This document shows positions 1-11,460 of a stretch of DNA of 64,000 bases, piece by piece. The DNA comes from Typha latifolia (lineage: Eukaryota > Streptophyta > Magnoliopsida > Poales > Typhaceae), in the NCBI GenBank assembly GCA_019914945.1, contig CM034100.1, forward strand, positions 6,833,209 to 6,897,208. Reading direction: 5' to 3'. Numbering within the stretch: the first letter of the stretch is position 1; the number at the start of each line of letters is the position of its first letter. The position numbers and the translations under genes were made by a program. The notes under the pieces are model-generated. The model was given only the letters and a program-made list of their open reading frames with translations. It did not search any database and was not told the origin of the DNA.

Positions 1-328
1 GATGGTTATGGTTTGCCATAGGGTAGGGTAGCTCGTGGCATGTGATAGTGGCTACGGTTTGAAGGTGGAAATAAGGTTTTCTAATTTGATCTATTCCTAA
101 GGAAATAGACGACTAATATTAAAAGTTAAATAATGATAATAGAAATGGCTAACATAATTTCAAATGAACCATGACCACTCTTATTTATAGGAGTAGAGTC
201 CTAGCAGATCGAATTCACATATAGATTATCTGCTTTAATTTAAAATTAAAGATATTAAGTAAATACTACTTACTAGACTTGACTCGACTAAACCTAACTA
301 ACTCGACTCTCGTAGTCAGATCATAACA
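1..328 (-). mobile_element. LTR of gypsy family A, copy A1 (3' LTR, cut by window start)
   Basis: This segment repeats, with divergence, at 2573-3175, 3190-3560, 5646-6183 and 14638-15054. Shared landmarks are a purine-rich block, the phrase CTTATTTATAGGAGTAGAGTC and an end reading CATAACA, so on the minus strand the LTR begins TGTTATG. It lies directly downstream (minus sense) of a gag relic and is therefore that copy's 3' LTR. The start lies outside the window. Confidence 0.6.
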
Positions 329-2572
329 ATCCACTTCACATTTGACACTTTGTCCTCAAGATGACTAGTTCTTCACGTCCTTGTACTCATATAGCTTATC
401 GAGCTAGTTAGAGGACAGAATTTTCTTGTTCAAGACTACTAAGAACATGACGTTAGCCGGCTGACACTTGCGCTTATGACTGGAGGTAAAACAGCCATCA
501 TAGTAGAAGAGCAAGCCCTTTTTCTTGTGGTCTTTCAAGCCATTTGGCATGAATTAGTGCATGATCTACTATTGGTTCTGCTGGGTCGTTTGTATAGGTT
601 GGGCTAGGGTAGGTGTAGCCTCTTGTGAGCCCTAAGCTTGAGTTGTCTTCCTTTTCTCCTCCTTATAGATCTGGTTTAGCTAAGCCAATTTGGACTGTAT
701 CAGAATCGCTAATAAGAAGACCTCCTTAGAAATAGTGGGCCTTAGGACCTTGACCTCAGCTTGAATGCCAAGTTTGAGCCAATTAATAAATGTGCTCTTC
801 AAGGTCGAGTCCGACCAATTAATGACTTGGTTGCATCTCCGTTAACTCCTCCCAATAAGCCCAAACTATTATTGACTAAGTCAGCTTAGTCAACATGGCC
901 TAGAAATTCTCGTACTTGGTTGAATCAAACTGAGTACAAATTACGTCAGCAAAAGCCTAGCAAGACTCAAATGACCGAGTTTGCTCTACTGACTGGTTGC
1001 CACTTGATCATCATGCGCTCCAAGTAGAATGATGCGACTTGGACCTTCTAGTGGTCGGGCGCACGATAGTATATGACAAATTGTTCCACTAGGTAGGTCC
1101 ACTCTAGTAGGTATTATGTAGAGAATTTTAGGAAATGAAGCTTGACGGTCTGAGCTCGAATTCCCTAGTGTGGTCCATTATAGTGAGCTAGGTGACCTCA
1201 CGGAGGATGTTGGTCACGTGGGTCATGAGCCCATGGGTCTAGCTTGCGTCCGGCTATGGCTGCACGTAGGTCTAGCTTAGTCAACTGACATCGAGCCTAT
1301 TGAATCGTTACACCTATCATCCTAAGGCTCATACTCAGTCCTAAGGTCATACTTATGGGTCCAAAATTGATTTGCACGAGGTGGCCAACTCGGTTCGCAA
1401 AAATTCAGCCTACCTTAGGATTCATGCACTTCATCTCCTCCATGCAAATGCCCTAACCCCAACCCAAGGGTTGAGAACATGATTCATCCTAAGGGAGCCA
1501 CCACAGGTTGCATGGTCATTGACGGTGGGTGGGTTTAGTCATGGGTCGCTGGTAGTCAACATCCGGCATCTCCTTGCGGTGGCAAGTAGCGGTGGAGGCT
1601 AAAAATCAAGCTCGTGCTTGATCTATTGCAGTGGCAACCATCATGTGTCATTGGCAAGTCCACCTGCCCCACTGTATTGGAGCCACGATAGTGGAAAGCC
1701 CAAACAAAGTCATCTTCGCGAAGGTGTAGCTCATAGCAATGATAACTGTTTGGTTTGGCCACCTAGTGGTTGCCAATAGTCACGGTGGCTACCATTGGCT
1801 GATAGTCAGGTTGAGGAAGCCAACCGTGGCTACCAACAGTCATGGAAGTATCAGACCTGCGGCCACTAACTGTGGGTTTCCTACAACAATAATGGCCATT
1901 GATGATAGTTTTTTGACCAGTGCTGGCGTGAATGGCGACCATGGTTTGGTTGTAGGTGATCCATGGAAGGTGTTGACATTGGTGCCTTGGACTGAGGGGG
2001 TTGAGATCGCCATTCCAAAGTCATTCATGTTGGGTCGGAGGTTTGGTCTTGTTCGTAGTTGATGGAGAACTAGGGTTTTCAACCACATTGAGGAAGACGA
2101 CTCGGGAACTATCACTGGCGGCTGCTCCAATATCCTTCGATGGCGATCTAGGTCTGTAGTGGTGGTGGGTTTCCACTATAGGTAGATGAGGGATTTTGGT
2201 CGCAGGTTAGGTCTCCTCTCCACCTCCTTCACAATTTAAAGATGGAGAACACATGGATAGCGGATCTGCCATGGCCGACAGCAACAGATGGTCGTGAGGG
2301 CTGTTGTCAAGGCTTGGATCGCCTTTTCAATCCTTTCAAAGCTCTCTATGGTGGATCTATAAGCTTCCTTTGATGTTTCCTAAACAGGTCCACAAAGTCT
2401 ACTAATGGCTTCTCCCTACATGGGTGGTTCATCAACGGGGGTGGTTGGTGGCGTCGAAGAAACCTCCATAAGGATGGAGACGAATTCTTTATTCTCCATG
2501 GGTGCTCCTTCGTCATTCCTCTTCTTTGATCTTGTGTTAACTATCGTTCGAGGAGTGGTGGCTATGATACTA
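329..2572 (-). pseudogene. Decayed Ty3/gypsy gag region of family A, internal copy 1
   Basis: No long open frame survives. Reading the minus strand around 1090-1010 gives a gag-like run (LVEQFVIYYRAPDH followed by KVQVASFYL), matching the retrotransposon gag pattern of a W/F-x-EQ-F segment, a P-D-H/D turn and an ASF-x-L motif. Regions at 900-950 and 780-850 continue the gag core with stops. Near 2555-2572 a degenerate primer-binding-site complement (GCTATGATACTATTGC, compare GCTCTGATACCA) sits just before the flanking LTR, as expected at the 5' end of a minus-strand element. I see no protease, reverse transcriptase or integrase. Short minus and plus open frames at 1556-2130 look accidental. 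Confidence 0.55.
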
Positions 2573-3175
2573 TTGCTACAAACCATATTTGGACTGATCT
2601 AAATTTCAAGGGTAGTAGCCTCATGAGTCAGATGTTACGAATTAGATGTGGACCGATCTAGATATAAGAAAATTATAAAAAATTAGATGGTGATAGCTTT
2701 TCACTTAGGGTTTCAATGGCTCTAGTTTCACATAAATATGATGTTGAGATAAAAAGTTTTAAATGAAAAAAATGGAGAAATGTCAAAATGGGATTGAATA
2801 GTTATATCCGACATTGCGGTGATTGTCGAAGGGTGGCAAACAACGAAGGATGATGGTGGATGGCCGTAAAGTAGGGTGACTCATGGTGAAGGAAGCTGGC
2901 TAGGGTTTGAAAGATCGAAAGGCTTCTATAGTTTGATTTACTACTAAAAATTTAAGTAGCTATGGTAAAAGATAAAGACGAGACAATAAAAATAACTTAA
3001 CTCAATTCTTATTCTATGATTATTATCAACACATGATCACTCCTATTTGTAGGAGTAGAGTCCTAGCGGATCGAATCCACATATGGATTATCTAATTTAT
3101 TTAAAATTCAAATAATAAGATAAAACTAACTCATTTGACTTTACTCGACTTAATCTATGTAGTCGAATCATAACA
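2573..3175 (-). mobile_element. LTR of gypsy family A, copy A2 (5' LTR of internal copy 1)
   Basis: Same repeat as 1-328 and 5646-6183, ending ATCATAACA. Its low end holds two related sub-ends (TGCTACAAACC at about 2573 and TGTTACGAATTAG at 2633), each followed by a similar run. This suggests duplication of the LTR terminus. The position next to a degenerate primer-binding site marks it as a 5' LTR in minus orientation. Confidence 0.6.
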
Positions 3176-3189
3176 TAAGGTTATTTTGG

Positions 3190-3560
3190 CTCTTGTTTAA
3201 CGTGATTTTGAGGTTGGGTTGAAAAGATTAAAATTGAAACAATGAAAGAAGTCGAAATGAGGCAATCTTTGGAGGGTGGCGGACAATCAAGAGTGATTGT
3301 GGTGATTGGCCATTGGGTAAGGCAACTAGTGGTGGTTAGGGTTTGAAGGTGAAAGTAGAGTTTTTAATTAGATATACTCCTAACGAAATGGACGGCTAAG
3401 ATTAAAAGATAAATAATAATAAAAGAAATGGCAAACTTAATATTTCTCTCAACATTTAATAACCTCAAATGAATCATGATCACTCTTATTTATAGGAGTA
3501 GAGTCCTAGCGGATCAAATTCATATGCGGATTATCTGCTAATTCAAAATTAAAGACAATA
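3190..3560 (-). mobile_element. Truncated LTR of gypsy family A, copy A3
   Basis: Aligns by eye with A1 and A4 from the GGGTTTGAAGGTG block through GGAGTAGAGTCCTAGCGG. It stops abruptly at about 3560, missing the terminal 90 bases or so found in A1 and A4, and runs straight into internal sequence. A2 and A3 lie back to back, as after adjacent insertions or unequal recombination. Confidence 0.5.
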
Positions 3561-5645
3561 AGCTTATCGTGCCAATTAGTGGACTTGGGTTCATCCTCTA
3601 TGAGTCCGCCTAGGAACATAATGTGGGCTAGCTGGTGCTTGTATTTATGTAAATTGATCATCATTGTAAAAACATAAGTCTTTCCTTTTGCGCTCCTCCA
3701 AGTCATTGGGTACAAAGCTGTGAGAGATTATCTAGTGATTAGGTTGAGCTGCGCAAGCTGAGTCAGGATAGGTGTATTCTCTAGTGGGCCATGGGCTTGG
3801 GTCATCTTTCTTCTCTCCTACTTATAGATCTAGTTCAACTAATGCAACTTGAACTCCATCAGGACAACTAAGGAAAAGGCCTCATCAAAAGCAGTGGGTC
3901 TGAAAGCCTTGACCTCAACCTGAATATCAGATTTGAGCCCAATAATGAAGGTACTCTTTAAGGCTGAGTCAGACCAATTAGTGACCCGATTGCAGATCCA
4001 CTCGAACTCTTCCTAGTAAGCTCAAATTGTTGTTGATTGAGTCAGCTTAGTCAACATAGCATAAATGTCCTTGTATTGGGTTGGACCAAAATGAGCATAA
4101 ATTACATCCACAAAGTCCTACCAAGACTCAAATGATTGAGTTCGCTTAGTCAACTAGTACCATCTAATCATCACGCCTTCCAGATGGAATGAAGCTAGCT
4201 AGATCTTTTAGTGGTTAGTCGTGCCATGGTACGTGAAAAATTGCTCCACTAGATAGGTGTAGTCAAACGGATCTCCTTTAGAGAATTTTTAAAAATCAAG
4301 CTTCATAGTCTGAGCTTGGATACCAAAATGTGTCCTATCGTCGTGGGGCAATTGACCTCGTGGTCGAGGCTAGTAATGTAGGTCATGGGCCCATGTGTCT
4401 GGCTCATGTCATGCTCTAACTATATATAGGTTTGACGGGTCGTTCCACTAGTCATCCTTAGGCTTGTACTCGGGCTTAGGGTCATGCACATAAGTCCCAA
4501 CTGGTTTGTACGAGGTGGTCAAATTGGTTTGAGAAAATTTAGCCTGCCCTAAAAATCATGCAATTTATCATCTCCATGCAAGTGGCCCTTAGGGTTGAAA
4601 CTTGTTTTAGTCTAGGGATGCCGCCATAGACCTTTGTTGCATTTGTGGCAGTTGGGTAGGGCGGCTGGCCTCTACTAGTCACCATTCGGCGGGTCTTTGT
4701 GGTGACGGTGAACAACGATGGATGGCCAAATTCAATCTCGGGTTCGACCTATTGCAGTAGCAACAACGGCGCGTCATCGACGGATCTGCCAGCCTCTAGC
4801 GGCTAGGGAAGGGACCCATGGCCCCACTGTAGGGTAGCGATGGCGGAGGGAAGCATCAGCGAGGCCATCCCAACGAAGGGATATCCCCTCATGTTGGTAG
4901 CCATCGGGTTCGACCCCCTAACAATCACCAACAACTACAGCGGCCACCACTAGTTGGCATTTAGCACAAGCTAGTAGTGGCCTCCAGTAGTTGTGGAAGT
5001 GTTAGTCCTGCAGCCACCGGCCATGGGTTTGCTACAGAGATAACTATTGTTTTTAGCGGTCTTCTAGTAGTTGTTGGTGCGAAAGGTGACCACATCTTAG
5101 GTGTGGGCGACTGAGGAAGGTGTCAAACATGGAGTTCTACGCCAATGGCGGTTGGATAGTTGCTGGTGAAAAGCTAGGGTTTTTGGCCCTTGCTTCCATC
5201 GACCCTTGCGGTGGTAGCTGGGAGGCTCTACGGTGGTGGGTGACCTCCACTGTGGCCGAAGGAGAGGTCGAGGCTGCAATTTGAGCTAGCTCATCCCCTC
5301 CCTCATAGCTCAGGTTTTCTTATCGTAGGCGGGCTTGCTTCACCATGGCTGGCGGTGTGGGTTGGCCATGATGGTTTAGGAGAATCACTGCCAAGGCCTC
5401 GATCGAGTCCTTAATGGTGTCTTGGATTTCCTTTTTCTCCTTTAAGTTCTCGTTCAATTTGGCAAAATATGTTTTAAATATCGCCTTCGCTCATGTTGGT
5501 GGCTCATTGCTGATGATTGCTGATGATAGATGGGGCGCTGGTGCAACTCTCATAGAAATGGAGATGAGTTCCTAGTCCTCCATGATCGCTCCCTTGTTTG
5601 TCTTGGATCACGTGATAACTATTGTCCAAGGAACCTAGCTCTAAT
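3561..5645 (-). pseudogene. Decayed Ty3/gypsy gag region of family A, internal copy 2
   Basis: Colinear with 329-2572: both contain the stretch complementary to the gag core (here about 4130-4300) and the same downstream boundary with a degenerate primer-binding-site complement (GCTCTAATATTAATATT near 5638). Stops and shifts interrupt every frame. No polymerase or integrase motif is visible. It is bounded by A3 and A4, so the region looks like tandem LTR-gag-LTR units. Confidence 0.5.
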
Positions 5646-6183
5646 ATTAATATTACAAACTAGATTTAGACTGATAGGAGTGGTAGTATCATGAATTAGG
5701 ATTCTAATGGTTCTAGTTTCATAAAAATCTGTGATTGAGATGAAAATTTATAAATGAATTAGTGAAAGAAGGTCGAGACGGGGGCAGAATAGTAAATATC
5801 CAATGTTGTGGCGATCGTCGGAGAGTGGCGGACAACCAATGATGGTGGTGGATGGCTGTAAATTAGGATGGCTCGTGATAGAAAGTAGCTAGGGTATGAA
5901 GGTGGAAGTAAGGTTTCTAATTAAATCTACTCCTAGGAAAATGGACGGCTAAGATTAAAAATTAAATAACAATAAAAGAAATGGCTAACTTAATATTTCT
6001 CTCAATATTCAATAATCTCAAATGAACCATAACCACTCTTATTTATAAGAGTAGAGTCCTAGCAAATGGAATCTGTATGTGGATTATTTGCTAATTCAAA
6101 ATTAAAGATAATAAATAAATATAACTGACTAGTCTTGACTAGACTGAACCTAACTAACTCGACTCTCGCAATAGAACATTACA
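5646..6183 (-). mobile_element. LTR of gypsy family A, copy A4
   Basis: Full-length match to A2, from the start resembling TATTACAAACTAG to the end ACATTACA. It is flanked on the low side by internal copy 2 and on the high side by the start of a third internal copy, so it could have served as LTR for either. Confidence 0.55.
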
Positions 6184-6716
6184 ATTCACTATACTTCTGA
6201 CACTTCGTCCTCAAAATGACTAACATTCACGTCCTTGTACTCATATAACTTGTTGTGCTAGTTGGTAGATGTGTATTCTTCTTCTTTAAGACTGCCTAAG
6301 AACACGACGTGAGTCGGCTGACGCTTGCACTTGTGATTAAAGGTAAAACGATCATCATAGTAGAAGAGCAAGCCCTTATTCTTGCGGTCTTCCAAGTCAT
6401 ATTGGCACAAATCGGCGCGTGATTTGCTATCAAATCTGTTGGGCTGTTTGTGCAGGGTGGGTCAAGATAGGTGTAGCCTCTAGTGGGTCCTAAGAATTTG
6501 GTTCAGCTAATCTAATTTGGACTCTATCAGAACTGTCAATGAGAAGACATCTTAAAAGTAGTGGACTTTAGAGCCTTAACCTTAACTTGAATATCAAGTT
6601 TGAGCCCACTCATAAACGTGTTGTTCAAGGCTGAGTCCAATCAGTCGATGACGCAGTTGCAGATCTATTCAAACTCCTTCCGATAAACCCGAACTATTAT
6701 TAATCGATTAAGGGGT
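6184..6716 (-). pseudogene. Fragment of a third family-A internal region
   Basis: Begins like positions 329 onward (a cytosine-rich run with GACACTTCGTCCTC, then CACGTCCTTGTACTC) and stays similar until about 6700, where similarity to the array ends. Only the 3' part of the internal region is present and no frame is open. Confidence 0.45.
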
Positions 6717-8110
6717 TTGGTTATAGCAGAAAAATAGTAGGAGCTCAATGTGATACTACCATATAATGGACGGGTGTAAATATAATTAAACCAAAAAAAT
6801 TCTCATTACTCAGTACACAATAGCCAATCAAGGTAGCCGAGTACTACTTGCAGGCTGCAGCAAAGAGTAGATTTATTTACCGAAGAGAAACTATCCAGAT
6901 CTTATATATGGCTAGTATTTATGGATTGGGACACCTCTTGCTACTTTTTCAATTAATGATGCAAGACTTGGTGCCTGGCCTTATCCACATAATTAATTGG
7001 AAGAGAAAGGAGTAATTAATTAATACGAGTCCAAGTAAAGTAAGAAAAGGACATTAACTTGGTACCTTTCCATAAATCCAAGAGTACAAATTCAGATTGA
7101 AAGTGTCCCTCGTTATCCGAACATCATCATGAGATGTTTATTGGTCAATTTGGTGTCTTTTCTTTTTTCTTTTTTCTAGGGACATCAATCAATCAGATGT
7201 TTATCACAAAGTACAATCACGACTTTTGAGTTATAATGTCAAAGTTCGTGTTGGGATTTTCTCGCCGTCCATCATCAATCAATATAGACCTGATAACGTG
7301 GTTTCCCTCAAGATTTGATTGAATCTCCTTCGATCTTTCGGACGAAGAATTAAATTAATTAAATCCCTATTTCGAATTACCATTGCAATCCTTATTCCTA
7401 GTTGTCAATGGAATAATGCTCATATCTTTCTAGAATACCATTCAATTCTCACTTCTATCGAAAAAAGAATTCAGTCAATCCCTGTAACTCAAATAATGAC
7501 CTATCCAACTCTCTCGGATCACCATATTTGGACAATTTTATCTCCTTATGCTTCCCCTTTTATTTTCCATGTCATTTTATTTTCAAATATTTTTCAGTTA
7601 AATCTGAACCTCTGAATTTATCTTTTGTTATATGAGAAAGACAGGATTTCATCAAATTATGGTTCCTGCAACTATAAAGGGATGGCTTGGAAAGAGATTT
7701 CATCAAATCAGGATTTCAAGCCATCTCTTTTCATCAAATTATTTTCCTCCAACTATAAAGGGATAAAAAAAATAACTTTAGGACTTCTGTTAATGGTGTT
7801 TAAGGAGTTGTAGCATTTTAAAAATTTAGGAGGGTATTCGTTCGCTTTTATAGTATAGGGGGGCAAAGTGATTCATGGTCGAAGTACAGTGGAGCAAAAT
7901 GTAATTAAGTCCTTTTTTTATTATAAAAAGTCCGTAGATATATTCATTGCAATAGAGTATTACATTCTGATGAAGTTATAATCGGTCCATTTCCTTACAA
8001 TATTTGTTCTAAATAGCTATACAGGCACGATTGTGAGTTATCGAGTTGTTTTTCCTACTCGTGTAAAGCATCTTGATGAATGAGAATTTTTTGATCAATC
8101 TATGGCACTC
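6717..8110. other. No gene recognised; AT-rich intergenic sequence
   Basis: I see no convincing gene. A 98-codon open frame at 7319-7615 has no motif I recognise and no supporting context. At 7640-7770 a motif of about 40 bases (CATCAAATTA then CAACTATAAAGGGAT) occurs twice, and within it GATGGCTTG and CAAGCCATC could pair as a 9-bp stem. The stretch 7915-8110 probably includes the 3' untranslated tail of the LINE remnant that follows. Confidence 0.4.
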
Positions 8111-8840
8111 CTAGATAATAGGAGAATTCTGCCAGTCAGTTGCCTTATCTCTATTATTGATTGTATTGACTACCTTTGTGCTGTCATTGTAGATGGTACC
8201 ACCAATCTCATAATCAAGCTTCAGAGCTTCTATTAATCTAAGCAAGAGGGCATGAGCTTTCCCTGTGGGTGCATTGTTGCAGTTGCTGAAGTAGATCCAT
8301 TTGTACCATTTTAGATTCACATTATCGTTGGTGATAAAGATACTTACCCTCCACAATAGCTGCCCCTCTAGAACGCGTCTATCTAGCATACAAAGCCTTT
8401 CACTTCCCTCTGGGACAAGGTCTTGTATATTCATGATGCTTGATGAAGCTGTTGATTTGAGGGACCACCTTGAGGGGGAGCTGCATCTCATTTTGAAAGG
8501 CTGTTGCATTCCTAGCCTTCCATATGAGCCACATTGTGTTAAATGCATAGTCCAATTGCTCTTTTGTTAACTTTGAGCTGAGATAACTCACCTAGTCATC
8601 AAATACTGGGTGTTTCATGACTCAAGTGAAGGAATTGTCGCTCGAATAGGAATTGCACCTGTTAATCTATGCCATGAACATTTTTACTTTAGGTATGGCC
8701 TCAACATCTTTCCACACTTTCCTCCGGATGCCTCCAACTCTCATTCTAGTCCCTATTAGTAAAAGCAGTGTACACAGATTTAGTGCTGAAAATGCTACTA
8801 TTTGGGATTGTCTAGTAGAGATGGTCATTTCTATCTAGGG
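8111..8840 (-). pseudogene. LINE (non-LTR retrotransposon) 3' coding remnant: zinc-binding and RNase H regions
   Basis: On the minus strand, 8840-8600 encodes a run like RRKVWKDVEAIPKVKMFMA, typical of the zinc-binding reverse transcriptase tail of plant LINEs (W-x-x-P-K-x-K-x-F). It is followed by WLIWKARNATAFQNE near 8500, the usual 'iWk-RN-vvF' segment. The section at 8300-8111 gives AHALLLRLIEALKLDYE and then YNDSTKVVNTINN, matching the RNase H core (A-E/H-A-L-x-L-R ... D-S-x-x-V-V-x-x-I-N). At least one frameshift and stops break it. The endonuclease part of a minus-strand LINE lies at 10950-11460. The reverse transcriptase between them is missing or displaced by later insertions. Confidence 0.7.
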
Positions 8841-9495
8841 GTGAAAACGGATCGGATATAGATCAGATAGTGCTCAACCTAGGATTGTAAACGAGCCTAG
8901 CCTGAGTGAGTCGGCTTCGGCTCAAGCTCGGCACGAAATTAATTTTGTGCCTTAGGATTGAGCTTAAGTTCAGCTCAGCTCAACTTGAGCTGAGCCCAAG
9001 CCGGGCTAGACCAAACCCGAGCTGAGCTTGAGCTTGAAATGAGCCTACCATCAAGCCGAGCCGGACTAAGCCAGATCGAGCCCAAGCCAAGCCAAAGAAG
9101 AAGAAAATAAGAAGAAGAAGGAGGAGGAGGAGGTAGCACCGCGGTGGCTTGCCGCTGCTAAAGGAGATGGCAGCGGCACCGCGATTGTAGTAGGAGGAGG
9201 AGGAGGAGGTGGGGCACCGCGGCGGAGGAGGAGGTGGGGATTTGGGGTTTATCTCACCCCTTTCATACCGAGCCTATCGAGTCAAGCCTTAGCGAGCCAG
9301 CTCTAGCGCAAGCTCGGCTCGATATTAATTTCGAGCTGATTTTAGCGTTTCAGGCTAGGCTTAGCTCTGATCGAGCTGAGCCATACTCGAGCTTCAGCCA
9401 AGCCGAGTCTGAGCTAAGTCTGAGCCACTCGTCGAGCTTGATAGCCTTAGCTCAACCCACATTCAGATCCATAGTTTTAGTTCGGATATGAATTT
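8836..9495. repeat. GAGC/GCTCGG-rich repeat embedded in an ATCC-type repeat
   Basis: About 600 bases dominated by GAGCTCGGCTCGAGCC-like words, with internal purine tracts (GGAGGAGGAGG) near 9115-9240. Related fragments occur at 13493-13560 and 44685-44835. Outer flanks (GGGGTGAAAACGGATCGG at 8836, TTCGGATATGAATTTT at 9481) and the continuation after 10765 (TTTGGATACAGATATTGG) suggest that the GAGC repeat, and later a copia LTR, entered an older repeat. Open frames here reflect low complexity. Confidence 0.55.
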
Positions 9496-10765
9496 TGAAA
9501 AAACCTCTAGACACAATTATGTATCTAAACACTAGGCAATGATCTCACTCGTTCGCTTAAGTAAAAGTCGGAAGAAACATTAAAAATGAAAGTAGAGATG
9601 AATGCCAAGATTTTAACGTGGAAAAACCCAAATGGGAAAAAACCACGGATCCAAACTCGGATCAAAACCAATCACTAGAATAGTAGCAGTTACAAGACTG
9701 ACTCTCAAAACAACCCGTCGATCCAAACGACTTTGTTCCTCTCAGTCTTGCTCGCTAGAACCCACGATTCACCGCTTCTCGTGATTGAAGTCCAATCTCA
9801 GTAACCCTCGAGATTGATCTTTTGTCTAGATAGCCCTTAAGACGAAATATTAAGATTTGTAGATGAGAAGAGCCTTGTTAGTTGAAGAACCGATGTAGCC
9901 TCAAGAAGTCTCCTTCAATAATGCTTCTTCAACCACACTAGAGATAGGGTTTCACAATCCTTATATATCATCTCCAAGATAGAGCCAAATCCAAATATTA
10001 TCCGTACTCACGAAAGTACAAGATAGAGCCAAATCATAATCTTATCCGTACTCACGAAAGTACAAGATAGAGCCAAATCCAAATCTTATCCATACTCACG
10101 ATCTTCAACGTATAGCCAAATCCAAATCTTATCCATATTCACGATCTTCAAGATAGAGCCAAATCCGAGTCTTATCCGTACTCACGAAAGTCCAATATTC
10201 ATAAACTTTGTTGGTGCGTTCGAACGGGCTCGAGTGCGTTCGAACGCGACCGCTTGAATTCTTCAGGTTGCGTTCGAACGCGTTTGTGAACGCATCTCTC
10301 GGTCTGTGTGAACGCAGTACCCGCGTTCGAACACATTTGTGAACGCGGCTCTCTGTCTGTGTGAACGCATATTTCGCGTTCGAACGCGTTTTTGAACGCG
10401 GCTCTCTGTCTGTGTGAACGCAGATTTCGCGTTCGAACTCGTTTGTGAACGCAGCTCTCTGTCTGTGTGAACGCAGATTTCGAGTTCGAACTCGTTTGTG
10501 AACGCACCGCGTTCGAACGCGTTTGTGAACGCACCGCGTTCGAACGCGTTTGTGAACGCGGCTCTCTGTCTGTGTGAACGCAGATTTCGCGTTCGAACTC
10601 GTTTGTGAACGCATCGCGTTCGAACGCGTTTGTGAACGCGGTGTGAACTCGACGGCTTTTCTCCAATAATCTTGCAATTCTTCAAACCAGAGATATTCTA
10701 GACTTGTGTAAAGCTCATATACATGAAAAATTATACTTAGTATATTTTGTACACAATTGCCAACA
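9496..10765 (-). mobile_element. Solo LTR of a Ty1/copia-type element
   Basis: On the minus strand the segment starts TGTTGGCAATTGTGTAC, a common start for plant copia LTRs. Near its other end it contains the stretch seen on the plus strand as TTTTAACGTGGAAAAACCC at about 9612, which is the frequent copia LTR phrase read backwards. No primer-binding site or coding sequence flanks it, so it is called a solo LTR. The low boundary (TGAAAAAACC) is approximate and I could not find a clean target duplication. About one third of its length is a minisatellite. Confidence 0.55.
10209..10650. repeat. Composite 53-bp/27-bp minisatellite with palindrome GCGTTCGAACGC
   Basis: From about 10270, units of 53 bases (TTCGAACGCGTTTGTGAACG followed by a CTCTCTGTCTGTGTG core) alternate with 27-base short units that lack the CTCTGTCTG part. 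I count roughly five long and three short units plus a partial one. The core GCGTTCGAACGC is a perfect 12-bp palindrome. Because 53 is not a multiple of three and the units lack stops, all three minus-strand frames stay open for 140-182 codons. These frames are artefacts of the repeat, not genes. Confidence 0.85.
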
Positions 10766-10949
10766 AATAAAAACCTAACAAATTTGGATACAGATATTGG
10801 CTCTTACCAAAGTGCTTGTTTGAAACCACTACTTTTTGGTTTTGAATCAACTCTTGCCAAAGTTGTTGCGGGGCTAGGTATCAAACAACAAAGGATTATG
10901 ATCACTTGATATGGTTGGTAGGTGAAAAATGTGGGCATGAAGGAATTTG

Positions 10950-11460
10950 TTACACCAGGCGGAGGTCGCTAGCCCTATATCGAGGTGTTATCTGATGAAT
11001 TTGCATGCACCCCTCCTGTTGGACTAGGTATATGCCGCCTAGTTGAAAAGGCCCGAACTACTGATCCAGTTGAAAAGGCCTCCATCCTTTTGTGGTTTGG
11101 TTGATTACCACCTTCTTTTTCACCAACGTAGGCTATATGTTTGGAGTCTCCTATAATGCAATAGGGAGCATTAAGGTTGGACACAAAAGTACTTGTCTGA
11201 TCCCACAAAAAAGTAGAGGAGGAATGGTATGGGTTGCCACAAACATCATAGAGAAACCAACTTGAGGCTATCCTCCCAAAGGAGCCACAATCAACCTGAG
11301 AAGCGAACCGAAGGAATGATGAAGCTATTGCCAAAAGGGAGATTAGCCAAGATAGCATGGGCCTTATTCTCACCACACTTCATTTTTGAAAGGAAGGTGA
11401 GTTTAGCACCTGTGCTGTGGAGGATCTTTTTGAGGGATTTCGTTGTCGAGGTGCCTCCGC
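10950..11460 (-). pseudogene. LINE endonuclease-domain remnant
   Basis: Minus-strand translation gives, in order, ENKAHAILANLPFGNSF, then LWLLWEDSLKLVSLW, then WFLYDVCGNPYHSSST, then APYCIIGDSKHIAYVGEKEGG. This follows the apurinic endonuclease domain of plant LINEs: the 'G-G-L-W-L-L-W' strand, the 'V-Y-G-x-P' strand, and 'W-x-x-x-G-D-F-N ... E-K-x-G-G'. The catalytic GDFN reads GDSK here, and frameshifts and stops are present, so it is dead. It is probably the 5' part of the LINE whose 3' end is at 8111-8840. Confidence 0.65.

Noticed and set aside
7319..7813. Two adjacent plus-strand open frames (98 and 62 codons)
   Set aside because: No known motif, AT-rich composition, and no support from context.
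10209..10650. CRISPR-like array, because repeats alternate with variable segments
   Set aside because: The segments between palindromes are themselves repeated, not unique spacers, and the genome is a plant nuclear one.
10129..10685. Three overlapping minus-strand open frames of 140-182 codons
   Set aside because: All arise from the stop-free 53/27-bp minisatellite read in three frames. The arginine-rich repeats are a by-product of the palindromic DNA motif.
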